The notes below the pieces were generated by a model that was given only the letters and a program-made list of their open reading frames with translations, was not told the DNA's origin and did no database searches. Below, piece after piece: positions 11,801-25,131 of a stretch of 64,000 bases of DNA (the first letter of the stretch is position 1; each line of letters begins with the position of its first letter). This DNA is from Toxoplasma gondii ME49 (lineage: Eukaryota; Apicomplexa; Conoidasida; Eucoccidiorida; Sarcocystidae), in NCBI RefSeq assembly GCF_000006565.2, contig NC_031477.1, positions 4,677,137 to 4,741,136 on the forward strand, in the 5' to 3' direction. The position numbers were made by a program, and so were the translations under genes.

Positions 11801-14578
11801 ATGCCGGGAGCTGGAGGCCCACCGGGAGTGGGGCCTGGGGGCGGCGTCAACGCGCTGGCACATGGTCAGTGCCTGCCGCAGCCTCAGTCCTTCGACCCCA
11901 TCTATGGCCATCATCCAGGACAAGCGGTGGGGGTCGGACTGCCTGCCTTTGGGCGAGGCGGCCGAGCGTCCGCCGCTTCCGCGCCGCAGGGGGCCCCGGG
12001 CCTGTCAGGGACCCACCCTGCGACCGCAGGCGGAGGAGGACCTGGAGGCCCAGGCTACCTCGGGAGGGCGACCAGCACCGACGGGCAGGGTAAGTTGCAG
12101 GGGACGGCTCCGGCAGACCTGCCGACCTGGCCGCCGGTTCCGCCGAGCGGCGCTTCTGGGCATCCGGGCCTCGACGTATACGGCGATGCAGGCGGAGGCG
12201 CGAGTCCATATCCGCTGGTCGGGACACGAGGCGTCGGCCCAGGCGGCGTCCATGGCGCAGGCTTGCCGTCGGTCTACCAGCAAGCGAGCAGCGGGTCTCT
12301 CAGCCTTCCAGGCCCTGGGCAGGGGCCGGCGAGTGCATCCATCAAAGGAGGCCCGCGAGGTTTCTGGAGGCGATTCTCCAACTCGCGCCTTTCCCGAAGC
12401 AGCACGCTGGAAGCAGGCGGCATCGCTGGCGGGGTCCCTGGGTCGCTTGGGCCGCGCGCCCCCTCGTGGTACCAGTTCGACGGTTTGGCACCTGGCGGCC
12501 GAGGAGACGGAGACAGGTCCAGCGGCCTGCCGATGCCGCACCATGGGGGACACTACCTGACAGGAGAGCAAGGAGCGGGTGTGGGGGGTCCCTACGGCGT
12601 GCTGGCGAGAGGGCCAGGATTCCAGGAGGGTCCCAGCTCCCATTTCTTTTATGGGGGAGGCCCAGGGACAGGCCCGGCAGCCGCGTTCACGAGCACTGTG
12701 GGTCTGCCCGGGCCTGTGTCGCCGGCGAGCGTGGCGGGGGGCCATGGACACCAGGGTGGAGGCGGCGGCATCAGCGTGGGTGGAATCCGGCGACGAATCA
12801 CCGGCAGCTTGCTGCACAAGCGCTACAGTGACATGGGATCCGACGGGTCTGGAACGCAGGGACCGCAGGAGACAGCTGCCTACCGACAAGGCTCCATTGC
12901 AGAGCCGTGGGCAGGCGGGAGTCCGAGACAGATGGTTGGGCGACGCGCGAGCGCGTCTCCGGTGGCGCCGGATCGTTCTCGCGCCAAGGGCCCAACTCGG
13001 CGCGAGAGGAGGTTGCTGCGAGATCTGCAGTACGTGCGCGGCATTCCGGTGCCCAGCATTGGCTTCTGGGCCTCTCTGTATCGCTTCTTCCTCATTCTCT
13101 TCATCGGCGGACGGCAGGGCCTCAAGACGGTGCTTGACGATGTCTTTCAGCTGACCTGGTGTCAGCAGCTCCGCATGCTCCTTGCGCCCGTTGGCTTCCA
13201 CGCCATGCAGGGGTGCCTCATCGCCATGATTGCCCTCTCTGTCCCGGTGTCGTGGAAGCAGTTGCCCGGAATTGCAGCGTGGGATGACTTTTTCCCCGTG
13301 GCTTCCTGGGAAACTCTGTCGACTGTCGATCACACAGCCGTCGTGATCATCGGCGTCTCCTTCGCCCTCGAACTGGTGGCCTTCGTCTTCACTGCGCCTT
13401 TCCTCGACACCTTCTTCGTGTCCATCGGCACAGTGTGCAGACTGCTTAGTGAATACCTTGTCGTTCGATCGATTGCCATCAGCTTCGCCCAGCAACTCCC
13501 GGCCTCGCCAAAAGTGGAAAACGGGAGCCGCTATGTCGGCTTTGTGGTTGTTGCTCTGTTCATCATCCGCCCCGTTTACCATCTTCTCATGCTTATCGTC
13601 CCAGGCGTCTACGCGTTGTGTGGCAAGCGGCTCATGACGTGCAGACGCGAAAAGAAGAGTAAGTCGAATTCTCAAGGCTACAGGCAGGCACGAGACATCC
13701 CATATTTCTGCCAGCGTTCGCGCTGCCCTAACGCTTTCATCTTTTGGCTTCCACATTCCCCCCACGATTCGCGAACGCTCTTTAACGACATGTCAGTGAT
13801 CGAGTGTGTGTGCGTATCTTCATCTGCCTGTCGTTTCCGGGCCTTCGGTAAAGCATCTTTTCTCGTCTCTCTCCAGTGGTCCTCTGTGCAGCGTCCAACC
13901 ATGCATGTGGATGGCAGAAATCCAAACGAGCGCTGGCATGCGGGTACGTACGTTTGATCCTCATTTCTCCGCGCGTGCTGTGCTGTGCGTCGTCCGTTTC
14001 CAGAGGGTTACGAGCCGGTCGCGAGCGGCGAGGAGTGGAGGACCGGCGTGGGTCGCCGAGAAGTGTACTCTGTGTCCAACGCTTTAAACTTCATTATCTG
14101 CCGCCAATTTCTAGCTCCAATTTCGTACAATAGTCTTTTGGTCGGCCCGGATGTGATGAAGGGAATACGACTACTAGACAACATGGTGCACGCGCAGTTC
14201 TGCGACATTTTGATTACAATTGGAGTTCAGTTCTACGCGCTGTCAATGCACATGAGCTGGTACGACGTTGGGGTCTTTCTCGCGCATGACGTCTTCCTAG
14301 GCATCTACGCCTTGGTAGGTCAGGCAATTCGCATTCTCGCTCAGCGGCGCTTCGAGTTGAAAATCCTGCTCGAGGAACTCGTTTTGCAGAGAAGCGACGA
14401 CTTCCGCTTACCTGGGGACGAAGACGAAGAGACCAGCGACGAGGACGATCTCAGCAGTAAAGGGAGGAAAAGGGACAAACGAAAAATTGGTTTCGTCACC
14501 ATCGCCGACATCGACGAAGAGTATCAAACTGAGGGCTTCTTCTCTTCACCTGGGTGCATCTTCCCACAAATTTTGTAG
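8889..14578 (+). CDS. Large multi-pass membrane protein, five exons, 1300 residues
   Basis: Model exons are 8889-9300, 9895-10242, 10506-10697, 11283-13658 and 14004-14578. All junctions are GT-AG, all introns are phase 1, and the joined length is an exact multiple of three. Donors are GTAAGT, GTGAGT, GTAAGG and GTAAGT. Hydrophobic spans lie near residues 97-120, 125-143, 256-275, 333-352, 373-415 and 908-930. At least three more follow to about residue 1100, and two lie in the last exon, so roughly 10-12 membrane passes. Exon 2 encodes a lumenal or extracellular loop with several N-x-S/T sites. Between about 440 and 900 lies an acidic patch and then a very Gly/Pro/Ser-rich loop. The C-terminus is acidic and then Lys/Arg-rich, presumably cytosolic. 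I do not recognise the family; transporter, channel or scaffold are all possible. Other frames inside exon 4 are shadows created by the Gly/Pro codon bias. Confidence 0.8.
9444..9459. repeat. AC dinucleotide repeat in intron 1
   Basis: Eight AC units within the first intron of the multi-pass membrane protein gene. Confidence 0.9.
10929..10962. repeat. TA then GA microsatellite in intron 3
   Basis: A TA run (about 10929-10948) passes directly into a GA run (about 10949-10962), within the third intron of the multi-pass membrane protein gene. Confidence 0.85.
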
Positions 14579-17500
14579 TAAAGCACCGAAAAAGTGGAAG
14601 CGAAGTCAAACGCTTCAGGCGTGTGTCCCTCCGTCGCCCGCGGACGAAAAAGTGCCCTCTTTCGAGGGCAGCTCTGGTGAACTGGGGGAACTGAGCATTC
14701 TGGCGTGAACGCTCGAAGAGTCAAGTACCTTTGTCTAGAGATAGGGCGCCTGCGCAGAGTTGTCGCGTGGAAATCGATTCCGCCAAATGTCTGATGGGAC
14801 AGCTTTAGGGACCACGCAAGTCAAAAGTGGAGAAAAAGGCACACAGTTCGCCAGGTGTAATGGCTTGGCGACAGGTAAAACCAGTTGTGCCGTGGTGATG
14901 GTTGCGTCTTAACGAGTGAGAGGATGTGCCGGTGCGTTCATGGCGCGCACCATCCAATAAGCGAAAGCAGGGTGAAGGCCGCCTGCGGCCGTGTGCTGCC
15001 AGGGGGGGCGACTGAGAGCGTAGGTCTGATGGGGGGCGGCGGATAGGGAAACTTTAGCGGAAGAAAAAGTCCCATCTTCAGAATACCTCGATCTATTAAT
15101 GTATAAGCGAGCGTGGATTTTACATTAAGCCCAGTTACCAATTTGTTTCGTCTCGTCCGCGCGCTGTTCCCACGGAGGCACCCAGTAAACTGTTTGGTTG
15201 TCCCACCGTAGAAGATCAAGGACGTGCGGTTCGAATTGCGTATCGGAAAGAGCTAGACTTTCCCCTCTACAGGACACGTGGAAAGCTGTCTTGTCGATAA
15301 GATCTCAGAAGTCATGCGATTGCTCTGGAGTGTTCGTTTACTTAGACTCACGCACTACGCATTCGTGCAGTCAAGAGTGCAGAAACAAACTGCCTTGAAG
15401 CAGGTGATGGGACTGTAGCTCCACCACAGAACTTTTGCTCCGAACGGGAATCGGCACGAATCAGAACCCGAGCGGGAAAGGGAGGTCTCCCCTGCATTCG
15501 GCTAGATTGCAACTATGTCTACAAAGGCAAATAACACCTATCTCGTAGCGGCGCTGTGCTCCGTCGTAGAGAAAAGCACTTTGGAAGGTGAAACGAATGG
15601 CGAGGTAAATTACGGCTGAACAACAAGAACTCACGGTGGACATGGCAGCACTCGCATAACAGGGCAGAGGAGAGGGGCTCAAAAGAGAGAAAAGCAACAG
15701 AATAGGCTCCAAATGGCGATTCGTGGACAGAACGTATACCTTCTGAGATATGGAGTGGAAGGTGGATGTACTGACAGTCATACTCATGAACTCGGTGACT
15801 CAGATGTTCTTGAGCATCCAGTCCTGGGCGCCATTAATAACTCGGCTGGTGTCGAGGGATGTATCGAAACCCCGTCTTCGGAACATGCCTGCGCGAGCCA
15901 GCTGGTCTGAGAACCTGCAGAAAGAAGAGCTAAAAAGAACACTGGGATATTTCAGTCGCGAAGACCATTACACTTTCTGAGTCGACAGCTCGACTACAGA
16001 GCTCGCTAAATGAAATCTGAATAAAACATGGACTGAAGCTATCCTCAGCAGCATTAATGGGATAGTCCAGTTTGTGGGAGCAGTGCATATGTTAAGTTGA
16101 AGGTTTCCCCACGAGCATGGAGGTGCTGTTCTGGAGAAAAGATGTGATGCCTGAACATCTACACCAGTGGCAGCCTGTGCATTGCGCATGACAAACAGTT
16201 CAAGCATCCTAAGAAGTTCAACGCGATATAATCCGCCTGCTCACACAGGTCGAGCGAGTCTCAGTATCTGGATGTCTCTACAAAGACGCACAAGACGGAG
16301 AACAATTTTGCTAGAAAACGGGGATTGTTAATCGACTCGCCATGGCTCGCCATATATATATTTGTCCGCCGTTTTGTAGTTTGCCCCTCTCACTTTGACT
16401 GCAGTCCGAATGAAGAGGGTTCGAAATTTGTGGGTTGGTTCCTTCCGTAGAGGCCATTGTGTCTCCAGTAGAATGTCGCAACGTATTCAGGTCCAGATGT
16501 GGGCGCGTCAGGTATGACCAAGGGTGGGAGCCCTGTTTCAATGCCCCGACGCTTCATCTTGGCAGGTACACCGTCGGAGTACTGAATAGGGAGAGTTGTC
16601 ATTTCCCACCCCTTTCCATGGTTTATATCTTGCCCTCTTCTCCTTACGGTCGCGTGCGGTGGTTGTTGAATGCAGTTCTCGCCCAGTGCCAGTGACCGGC
16701 AAGGAGGAGTGGGGTATTGTGGAGACCCCCCTGCCACGAGAGGGTTTCCTTTCTGTATTTGCGACGGAACCATCTCAGTCACTTCCAAACTAGCTTATTA
16801 AATCTGTGTCGTTTTCGGGGTATCCACGGTACGGCACACTAAGAAGTGTTTAGCTTATTCTGGGTTTGTGGCATTTAGGGCTGAGGGCAAACGAGCGGTG
16901 CGTGGGGCGGGCAGTCCTGGTTTTTTGTTTCGTCGACGGAAAGCGTACCATGCACTTCACATGCACTGCGAGAAAAGCTGAAGTGTGGGTTAATGCTGCA
17001 TCCAGCGACACTAAGAAAACGGCGTCGCCAGAGCAAGAAGGTCCGGCAAGAGGACACGAGGTTGCATGTGAGGTGTGTCGTTTAGACACGCATGAAATTG
17101 TGAGTGTGTTTCCGCTGCCTCCTCGGTGTCCTCAACCGCTCATTTGGTTTGGTCGGGTCCTAATCGTCCGACGTTTTCCCACGTGCATTCCTGCTCAGAA
17201 CGAACAGCTCAGAAAGTCATTTCAGCGAGCTAGACTCGGCTAGACAGCAGTTCTCCTGCATTGGCGTATCGGTGAGCACTGCATCCAGCGCGCTGGATGA
17301 GCACAACGGGCATGCATTTGCCTGATAGTAACCAACGCTTCCGAGGAAAAGCCAGGCCACGAAACACACTATTTAAACACTTGCCTGAAGAAAAACTAGT
17401 ATGTCGCCTTCTAGCTCGTTTCCAGGAGGGTGTGGGTCTTGAAAAACATCACACCTGTTGCAGTCATCTGGGCTGCCGATTAAGCGCAATAATGCTGGTC

Positions 17501-20500
17501 CTACATGACCAGCCGCTGAAACACCTGGCTGACACGAGCAACAGTGATTCTCTTCTTAATCGCCGAAGCGAGTAGCCAAGAGACTGGATGAGTGACTTTC
17601 CCTTCCACGTAGACACCATTGAGTGACAGAAATGCTAGCCTCAAGAAGCAAATCGAGCGTGGACAACCAACGCCCCTCCCTCTCGCTGCCTATCTCCAAG
17701 TTTCACTCACGCCGTCCTCTCCCCTTACACTGGATACAACTAAATCCGCGGCGACCGAACCTGAGATGTCTTTCGGACGACAGATGTTGGCACCTCGTCG
17801 GAACACCACGTGAAACGGGAAGGAAACTAAACTTCATAAACCGTGGATACATGAGCTGCTACCAAACTGTACATTCGTAACAGTTTGCAAGAACAAAGTG
17901 GCAGCGGGACATCTCGTGAGCCCGGCGAATTTCAACTCGGGCGTTTAGCCTGACTGGGTTATCGTGAGCAGCCGACTATGTGTTTTGTGTCAGACACTGT
18001 AAGTCCTGTTTTCAGGAAAACATGCGAAACGGAAGGTGGCAGTTTTCATGTGACGCAGTGGGAAGGGCTCTAGCCAATCGGCTGCAGTGCGTCATGGAGC
18101 AACCTTTGGCGTCTCCGTTCTTGTGCTGGCTTCTGCGTACCTCGTTAACTGGATACTCTACGTGCATGAAATCAAAATTGTCGGTCTGCAACGGTAACAG
18201 TTAAGACGGTGTGAACGCTGAGCATCACCGGCCGATCGGCCTCAATGTGAAGTGCCTGATTCAAAGTGAGGGCTTATTTTTGCATCTGTCACGGACACCG
18301 CGACTGGGGAGTTTTCTTCATGCAACAGAAGGTTTCTAGAGCTATTACTCTTTGCTTTTCGCGGATGCCGCGGCAGCGTGTAATTTCAGTCGACTGAGAG
18401 GATCTGACGCCACACAGTGGTTTGGCACCAGTGATATTCAAGTACCGATGTAGCCCCAGATTGCTCGACGGAGGAAGGCAATCACAGTGAACATATGGTA
18501 CGAAGATCGAGATTCATTCGTCTCCCCCCCCCTTGTGAATATCCCTCGTTAGAGCGGAGGTCAGTCCAGTGACTGAAGGGAAAAGTCTTTCATATATAAG
18601 GGACACCACCACGGAGGCGGACTCCAAGTGTAGGTCGTGTTGCTGTCCTATAAGTTCCTATTTCCGTCTCAACCATCCAAGGTCGAAGGTTCAAACCCCC
18701 GCGCAAACAACGTTTCATTTGTAAACCGGCTCGACTCCAACAGCCGGTTCCCCGCACCAACGTTGTTCTCCACTTATTCCTACGTGTCATTCGAGGATGC
18801 CTTGTTATTCCTGTTTCCTTGCATTTGGTCTTCAAGCAACCAGATGCTTAGGTCAACTAATATACGATGCCTTCTGTAGAATTAGGTGTGGAAAATTCAC
18901 CGTCCCTGAAGCTTCTGAGAGCAGATTCGGCAAAGCCGGCTACTACGTTTCGCCGTCAACTGCCTCCCGAGTTTGTCTCCCCGGCGCTCACTACTGGTCT
19001 TCTGCATATACGGAAAACCGTTACAGTTGAGACATTTGTTTTAAACGAAGTTTTCTTTTTTGCCATTCGTTAGTGCGCGGGAAACCTGAATGGCCAAGCC
19101 ACTGCGTAATGCCTGCCGTACTAGCGCCCTGTGGAGAGCGGGGTGTGGCGAATCGCTGGCTGAAGAATACTGGCGACAGACGAGAATGAGACCTCAGCTA
19201 AAATGGCATAAGAATGCTTCAGTGTTACGCGGCACCTCCCATAGCCTTTGTTTCTGCTACAGGGAGCTGATAGGAATCTGTTTCCGCATGCGACCTACGG
19301 AAGAAGACCGGTTGCACCATAGCTGCCGCCTACACGGTTTGAGTTGTTCTCGCGTGTTTCGCTTCACGCTGTGTCTTCCTGTGAGCCTGGTCCTCCCCAG
19401 TACTGTGGACAACCTGGACCTCCTGCGTGACTCGTTTTTTTTCTGAAATTTCCCTCTTCACTAGAGGGTTCATACCTTCGCTGTCAGCTGCGTGGCGCTT
19501 CTATAGCCCGCTGTTCTTCCACGCTGAAGCGGCGTGTGTGTCTACGGTTTTTCTAAGGCGGGCTAAGCTGACTCTTTCGAAGGCTATCGAGATACCACAC
19601 ATAGTCCCGTTGTGTTCATAGTTGCACTTTGTACTACACATTCAATTAAACACCCACATCCTTTACCGAACTCGCCCTTGCATCATCCGTAGATGTATTG
19701 CTTGGAGTTCACTGGCGGAAAGAAATGCAAGCACTAATTTTTTTGCTCAGTGAACCTTCGCGCGGGAGTCTCGGCTGCTCCCTTCAACCCCCGTGCTTGA
19801 GCTGAATTAGCGAAGATGACGCGTGGGAGGGACGCGAGTCACGAGGCGGGGAAGGCCGAGCCATTTTTTGCCCTCTTCTAGAGGGTCGATGGCTGCAAAG
19901 GAGTTTCTTTCCAACTGTGGACCTTTTGACGTGTTTACGCGCTTCTCGGATCTTCGCTGCTCGAGTTTCAAGCTGCCGGTCAACTCGCCGCGCCATCCAA
20001 AAACCCGGCGCCGAGATAATGCCCCAAAAGAAACCTTTTCTTGCTTTTGTAAACGCACTGGACGGCTTGGTTTTCGTCTCTTCTCTCTTGATTTGTTGGA
20101 GTCTTCCTCTTGACGCAGTTTTCTTCGGCTAGTTTTTTGTCCTCTTCGCTCGATTTCACACCAGTGCAACTATCACTGCTCCTCCCCGCTCGGCTGCCTG
20201 CAGCGACACTTGGCGTGAGGTCGCATGTGAATTTCCATTCTATTTTGTGGTTTGATCCAAAGATGTCCACCCTCTTTGTGATGTACAGGTGAAGGCGGTC
20301 CGCGTTCGCCAAGATGTCTGGGAACTAGGTCGTCCTCGTTTCGCAGGTCTCATCTCCAGTGGTCGAAAAGGGAACTTGACTGCCCACTGAGCGCTCGTTG
20401 GGTAGTTGTGCTCTAGTCGCTCCTTTGCGAAAAGCTCTCATCCGCTGCGTCTGTTCTGGCTCTTGTGTAGATAAACATAAACAAAAGGGAATGATGTACC

Positions 20501-20931
20501 AACACCGGTTCACAAACCACCACGCCTGATTCTACTGGTCTTTGAAACTTCGTATGGCAGCCTACCCCTTCGCAACGCCTACTCTCTTCGTATTTCGCTT
20601 GTGACATGTGGCACGTTTGGTTCGAACCGAGCCGAGACGCTTGTCTATTGTCCATTCGTGTGTTCTTTCATGGCGGCGCATAAGGGACTCATCGCTTCGT
20701 AGAGGGAGTTTATGTCAAATTTGGTTTGCAAGCCGCTCCCCGGACTCCCATTTCCTCACCACACCTCTGGTCGCTTGACTCGTTCAACCACACAAAACGC
20801 GCAAGACAAAAAGCTGTCCGCGAAGCACATCGTCAGCCTTCCAAAGAGAGCTGACAAGAGAAGGCTCCCATGGCATGTGCATCTGCGTGTCTAGTATATG
20901 TATTCGGCTCTCCGAGAAGCTGTATCTCACT
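14579..20931. other. 6.3-kb intergenic stretch, no gene supported
   Basis: Base composition drops to near 50% GC and no frame exceeds about 130 codons. It lies between two + strand membrane protein genes, so it should hold the 3' untranslated region of the first and the promoter and leader of the second. Only one short - strand frame (16390-16773) looked mildly protein-like and is listed separately. No tRNA could be folded here. Confidence 0.5.
16390..16773 (-). CDS. Weak candidate small ORF
   Basis: A 128-codon frame with an ATG at 16773 encodes a Pro/Gly/Arg-containing protein with a Tyr/Trp-rich segment near its C-terminus. It has no signal peptide, no domain and no sign of neighbouring exons. 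It is listed only because its composition is less repetitive than the shadows around it. It could well be chance. Confidence 0.15.
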   Translation of the reverse strand: MVPSQIQKGNPLVAGGSPQYPTPPCRSLALGENCIQQPPHATVRRRGQDINHGKGWEMTTLPIQYSDGVPAKMKRRGIETGLPPLVIPDAPTSGPEYVATFYWRHNGLYGRNQPTNFEPSSFGLQSK

Positions 20932-23900
20932 ATGGCGAACTCAGGTCGCCGGCGTCCTCCACCTCTAGAACTAGGGGATTTCCGTAGTCGCATTCGTCGG
21001 GACTTATCTCCACGCAAATCCCCCTGCTCGACTTCCAGCAATGCAGAGCTTTCGTCGCGTCTTCGAGAACTTGACCCACGACTACCCGAAGTCACTTCCG
21101 AGCGCGCGGGTGGGTCACCGGACGAGATAGGCTCTGGCCTCACTTCTGCCCAGTTTCGAGTGTCGACTCGTCTCTGCGAGTCGGTCCTCACTCCCGACGT
21201 ATCTGCTTCTCCAGAGACAGCAGGGAAGCCGGAGTTTCCCTCGCTTCTACGGAGTTCGACGTCCCGTTTCTCGATGAAGCGTCTGTCGCTCTGGGCTTTC
21301 GAAACGTACAATTTTTTCACGACTCGCTGTCTGCTTCCGATCCGTCTCTACGCAGCGAATCGTCAGGCTCTTCTTCTGTACGCATTTTTGGTTTTTGGTC
21401 GCATCGTCGAGTTCATTTTCCACTTTGCTGCCTGCGTCGTCCCAGCGTTCTTCTATGTCTTCTTCGCCATGTTTCTCAACTTGGTCACGGTGTCACCTCA
21501 CTTCACCGCGTCTCCGTCGACCCCCGGTCGCGCGGCCAGCCCGAGCCTGAGCGAAGGAGACGTCGCTGCGAGTCAGCTCGACGCGGCCGTGGACAGCCTC
21601 GTCTGGAACGCGTCGCGTTCCACAGTCAAGTCTCATCTCTCGGGTGTCTTGCGCGTCGCGTCCGACTCCACTTCCCCCACGGCCGCGAGCAGCGCAGGAG
21701 CTGGAGTGGCGCTCTCGGCTGGAGCTGGAGCTTCCTTCTCCGACATGCCCCCACGGGTCTTCCAGCGCTCCGTCGGCGGCCCGATGCCTGGCGGCCTACC
21801 CGTCCCTCGTGCCGGAGGTGAGAGACGAGAGGGTGGAACTGCGAACTCTGCAGCAGGGACGCCCTTCGGGACGCAAGCACCCCCCGGACGTGGCGAGGAA
21901 GCGACGCTGTCATCGATTGGGTTGACCTACGTCTACTTCGTGATTTCGCAGGTCTGCCGCGGCTTGCTCCTCGAAGTCCCCCTGTACACGTTCTCTCTCT
22001 ACTTTGCGCAACTGCTTCACATGCAGTCCCTGACTTTCTCTCTCTCGCCTCAGTGCCGCCAGGCAGCCGAAATCTCAGCCGCGTACTACAACCAAAGTCC
22101 CCGAGCCGTCACTGGCGTGTCCACCAATCAGAGGAGCGCCGCGGCCATCTCGCTGGCCCCAGCGGCTCCAGCTGCAGGGGCAGTGGAGGAAGACCCACGG
22201 GTGGAGACACGAGACGAAGGCCGAGAGCAGGTAAGGGAGGGGCGAGGAGCGGAGGACCGGCCGCGGGGTCGCTCGGGGGGGGATAGACCCGGGAACCGCC
22301 TTCAGCTTGGCGAGTCGGCAGCCGACGCAGAGCCGCGTCTTCGAGAGCCTCGGGAGGAGGTCGCGCGGGATGGTGAAGGACGGCGACCGGCGTCACCACG
22401 TGCGGAAGGAATCGAAGAATGGCAGAGCGCGCCAGGTGGAGGAACTCCGATCAAGGGAAACAAAAGGGAAGGACGCGCGGTCACAGATGAAGACGAGACG
22501 TCAGCTGTGGTCTCCTCATCTCTTCAGACGCTGGCGCAGGGACCGCGAAACGCACTCCGAAGCAGGAGGCCTGTGTGGGAACGCACTCACTGTTTGCCCC
22601 GAGCGGGGGAAGGGCTCGATGGTGGAGGTTCTCGGTCTTGCCCCTCTCCAGGTGCGTTTCCACTTTCAAGGAACCAACCGGTGGCCTTCACTCCAGCCTC
22701 AGACTCGGTCAACGGAGCGGCCCGGGAAATTGGCAGCGGTGAAAGAGAGAGGCTTCGTTCCAGCGACGCGGAGACTCCGTCGTGTTCGAGAGACACACGA
22801 GGCAGTTCGTCCGACCGCACGGGCGTGCTTCCCGCCGAGGACGACGTACGGGAGCCGGGGCGAGTCAGCGGTGACAGCAGCGCAGAACCACCGCGGCCGG
22901 CCGAGATGGGTGAGACGAGGGAGCCGTCTGATCAAGAGGGAGAAGAGCGAATCTCGCCTTCTGAGCAGCGCCTCTTCTTCGTGCCCGTCGCGGCAGTGCG
23001 TTTCTTCGTCCGGCTAATGGCGCTCGTAGGAGTCAGCCGGCTAGTCCGGGCGAGAGGATCGAGTGAAACAAGAGAACGAGCGCGACGACGCTCTTCACAA
23101 ATACCTCCAGACGCCAATGTGCCTCCCAGGGGGAACGTCCTCGCGGGAGCGTTGCCAGTTCGTGTCCGCCGAGAACCAGCAGCCGAGTCTTTGGGGAGAG
23201 ATGCTCGAAATAGTAGAGAGACAGCTTGTCGAGATCTAGGTCGCATCGTTACAGTCCTCAATACCCTACATCGGTGGAGAGAGGGAACGTGGAAGGGGTC
23301 CCGACGGCGTCTGGCTCCGTGTCTCGGCAAAATCGGTGAACTCCTCAATCGCATCAGGGCCGTGTGGAGGCGTGCGTCCGGCGGTCGGTTACGTTGCCAC
23401 GAGCTTCTGCGCCAGATGCATCCGTATCGCCTTCTGTCAGTGTCCCCACTCGTCTTCTTCCCAAGCGCCTCTCAGCGACTTTTCTTCACCACGTTCTTCT
23501 TCTGGCTTCTCCGGTGCATCTACGAAGACGGCGCCGAAGACGCTGTGGCCGAGGACGCGTGGACGTTCCTGGTTAGCGGGGGGAATGTCGTCAACGTGGC
23601 GGCCTCGTTCAACAACTACAGTGCCGCCCGACTGGCAGGCCTCAGCCCCCGGTACTACAGCGCCTTCTCCTCCTACCTGCGAAACGACGCTGCGAGAGAA
23701 GCCGCGAAAATGAGACCGACTTTAACGCACCCCTTTGTTACCGGATTCGCGGGGCCATTTGGGGGAATGCGGTCCTTCTCGCTCGCCCGACAGTGGACCG
23801 TGTGGTGGGCCTTAGTTCTTCTTGGGATGCTCTTCATCTCCTACAGCCTCCTGGCTGTGTTCAGCGCCTTCGGCGTTCTGCCCTGGCAGCTTCTGCACTC

Positions 23901-25131
23901 TCTTCTCGTTCTCCGCCACACGCGTGTCGCCACTTATGCGCAGCGTAGGGAGCGGGAGACGAGGGAGAGACGAGAGAAGCGACGGAAGCAGTGGGAGGCG
24001 CTCCACGAAAGCCAGGCGGCCTGCGAACAGGGTGCAGTGACGAGACCAGGCAGCGCCGCAGAGGTGAGAGAAGACGAACCTGGAGGCGAAGTTCCCCTCG
24101 ATTGGACAGAGCACGGGGGGATTCGACGCAGACGGTACGCCCTCTGGACAAGCCCTAATCACAAAGATGCGGGGGTATTTACTTTTGGAGACGACGAAGA
24201 GGAAGAAGAGGTGAGAACCGGCGAGGACGAACAGCGTCGTTATGCTTCAGGTCGCGAATGCAGGCAGAAAGACTTTCTCGGCTCTGCATAACAGAAATGT
24301 AGACGATACACGAAGTGGCAGGGACGCCAGTCGGTTGTGCATCCAAGAGGTACAGATAGTGGGACTTCAATATTCTACATCAACGTCATTCCGCGTTTGA
24401 GGAGGACTAGATGAAGAACGAGACGAACAACCGGAGGCATCTTGCGCAGTGGAGTGAATGTGCTCTTGAACGTTCTTTTTTCTCTGTTGTCGCAGATCTG
24501 CATTTTCTGCTTCGAGGTGTTCAAGTCCGAGGACATTCTCCGCGTCGTCAACAGCTGCGGCCACAAGTTCCACCGTAGGTTCTCTCGGAGGTGTACATGC
24601 GTTTCTCTTTCCTGCTCTAGTGAGATTGTGACTTTCGTTTGAAGACTCGGTGTCTTTTTCGTGTGCCTTCTGCTGGTGCGTTCACTGCGGCCTGTTCGGT
24701 GGCCAAGGTTTCGTCTTTCGTCTCCGTGGAACGGCGATGCGAACCAAGTAACGCACAGGATAAGCTTAGACACGCTAGCCTTTCATTACCATCGAATCGG
24801 GTGTTGAGGGTACAGCGTGTTTGGTTGCTGTCGTCTCTGTGGAGCACGCACGGATGTCCGTTCTGCTTCTTCGCTGCGTTCGTTTTGCGTGAGATTGTCC
24901 TCCCCGCCCTTCGCTTCAAGGTCCTGATGCGAACCCATCCGTGCGAGTGTCTTTGCCACTCTCTGCACGACGACTCCCTCTGGTCTGATTCGCGATTCAA
25001 GTGCCGCACAGATCCGATTCGTTTTGGTGTCTGTTTGTGCAGGCCATTGTGTGGATGTGTGGCTTTTCAAGCGTCAGAAAGAAACATGCCCCATGTGCGG
25101 GCAGCTCCGGAGCCCTAGGCTAGCCAAATGA
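20932..25131 (+). CDS. Multi-pass membrane protein with C-terminal RING-H2 finger (probable E3 ubiquitin ligase)
   Basis: Model exons are 20932-24210, 24496-24574 and 25043-25131, giving 1148 residues with phases 0 and 1. An in-frame ATG at 20875 would add 19 residues; the inner ATG is preferred because it sits in better context. Hydrophobic segments lie near residues 144-190, 331-365, 845-860 and 955-990. Between them is a very long disordered Arg/Glu/Gly/Ser region (about 410-810). A strongly charged Arg/Glu helix follows the last membrane span. The C-terminus carries a complete RING-H2 ligand set: C-x2-C (CIFC), then C-G-H-x2-H-x2-C, then C-P-M-C. The second intron falls between the second His and the next Cys, so the finger exists only after splicing. 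RING-H2 membrane proteins normally recruit ubiquitin-conjugating enzymes to degrade membrane or secretory clients, which is the inferred role. A CAG|GTAAGG donor-like site at 22230 leaves open an extra intron inside exon 1. Confidence 0.82.

Noticed and set aside
12005..13765. 586-codon - strand frame opposite exon 4 of the membrane protein gene
   Set aside because: Shadow of the Gly/Pro/Arg codon bias; the + strand frame has membrane spans and consistent splicing.
15215..15240. Second B-box-like stretch (GGTTCGAATTGC)
   Set aside because: No paired T-stem and no cloverleaf.
16866..17243. 125-codon + strand frame
   Set aside because: Begins at a non-ATG codon, has no domain, and neighbouring frames on the other strand are equally open.
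18680..18705. tRNA-like B-box (GGTTCAAACCCC)
   Set aside because: The flanking bases do not form a T-stem and no A-box, acceptor stem or anticodon arm could be placed.
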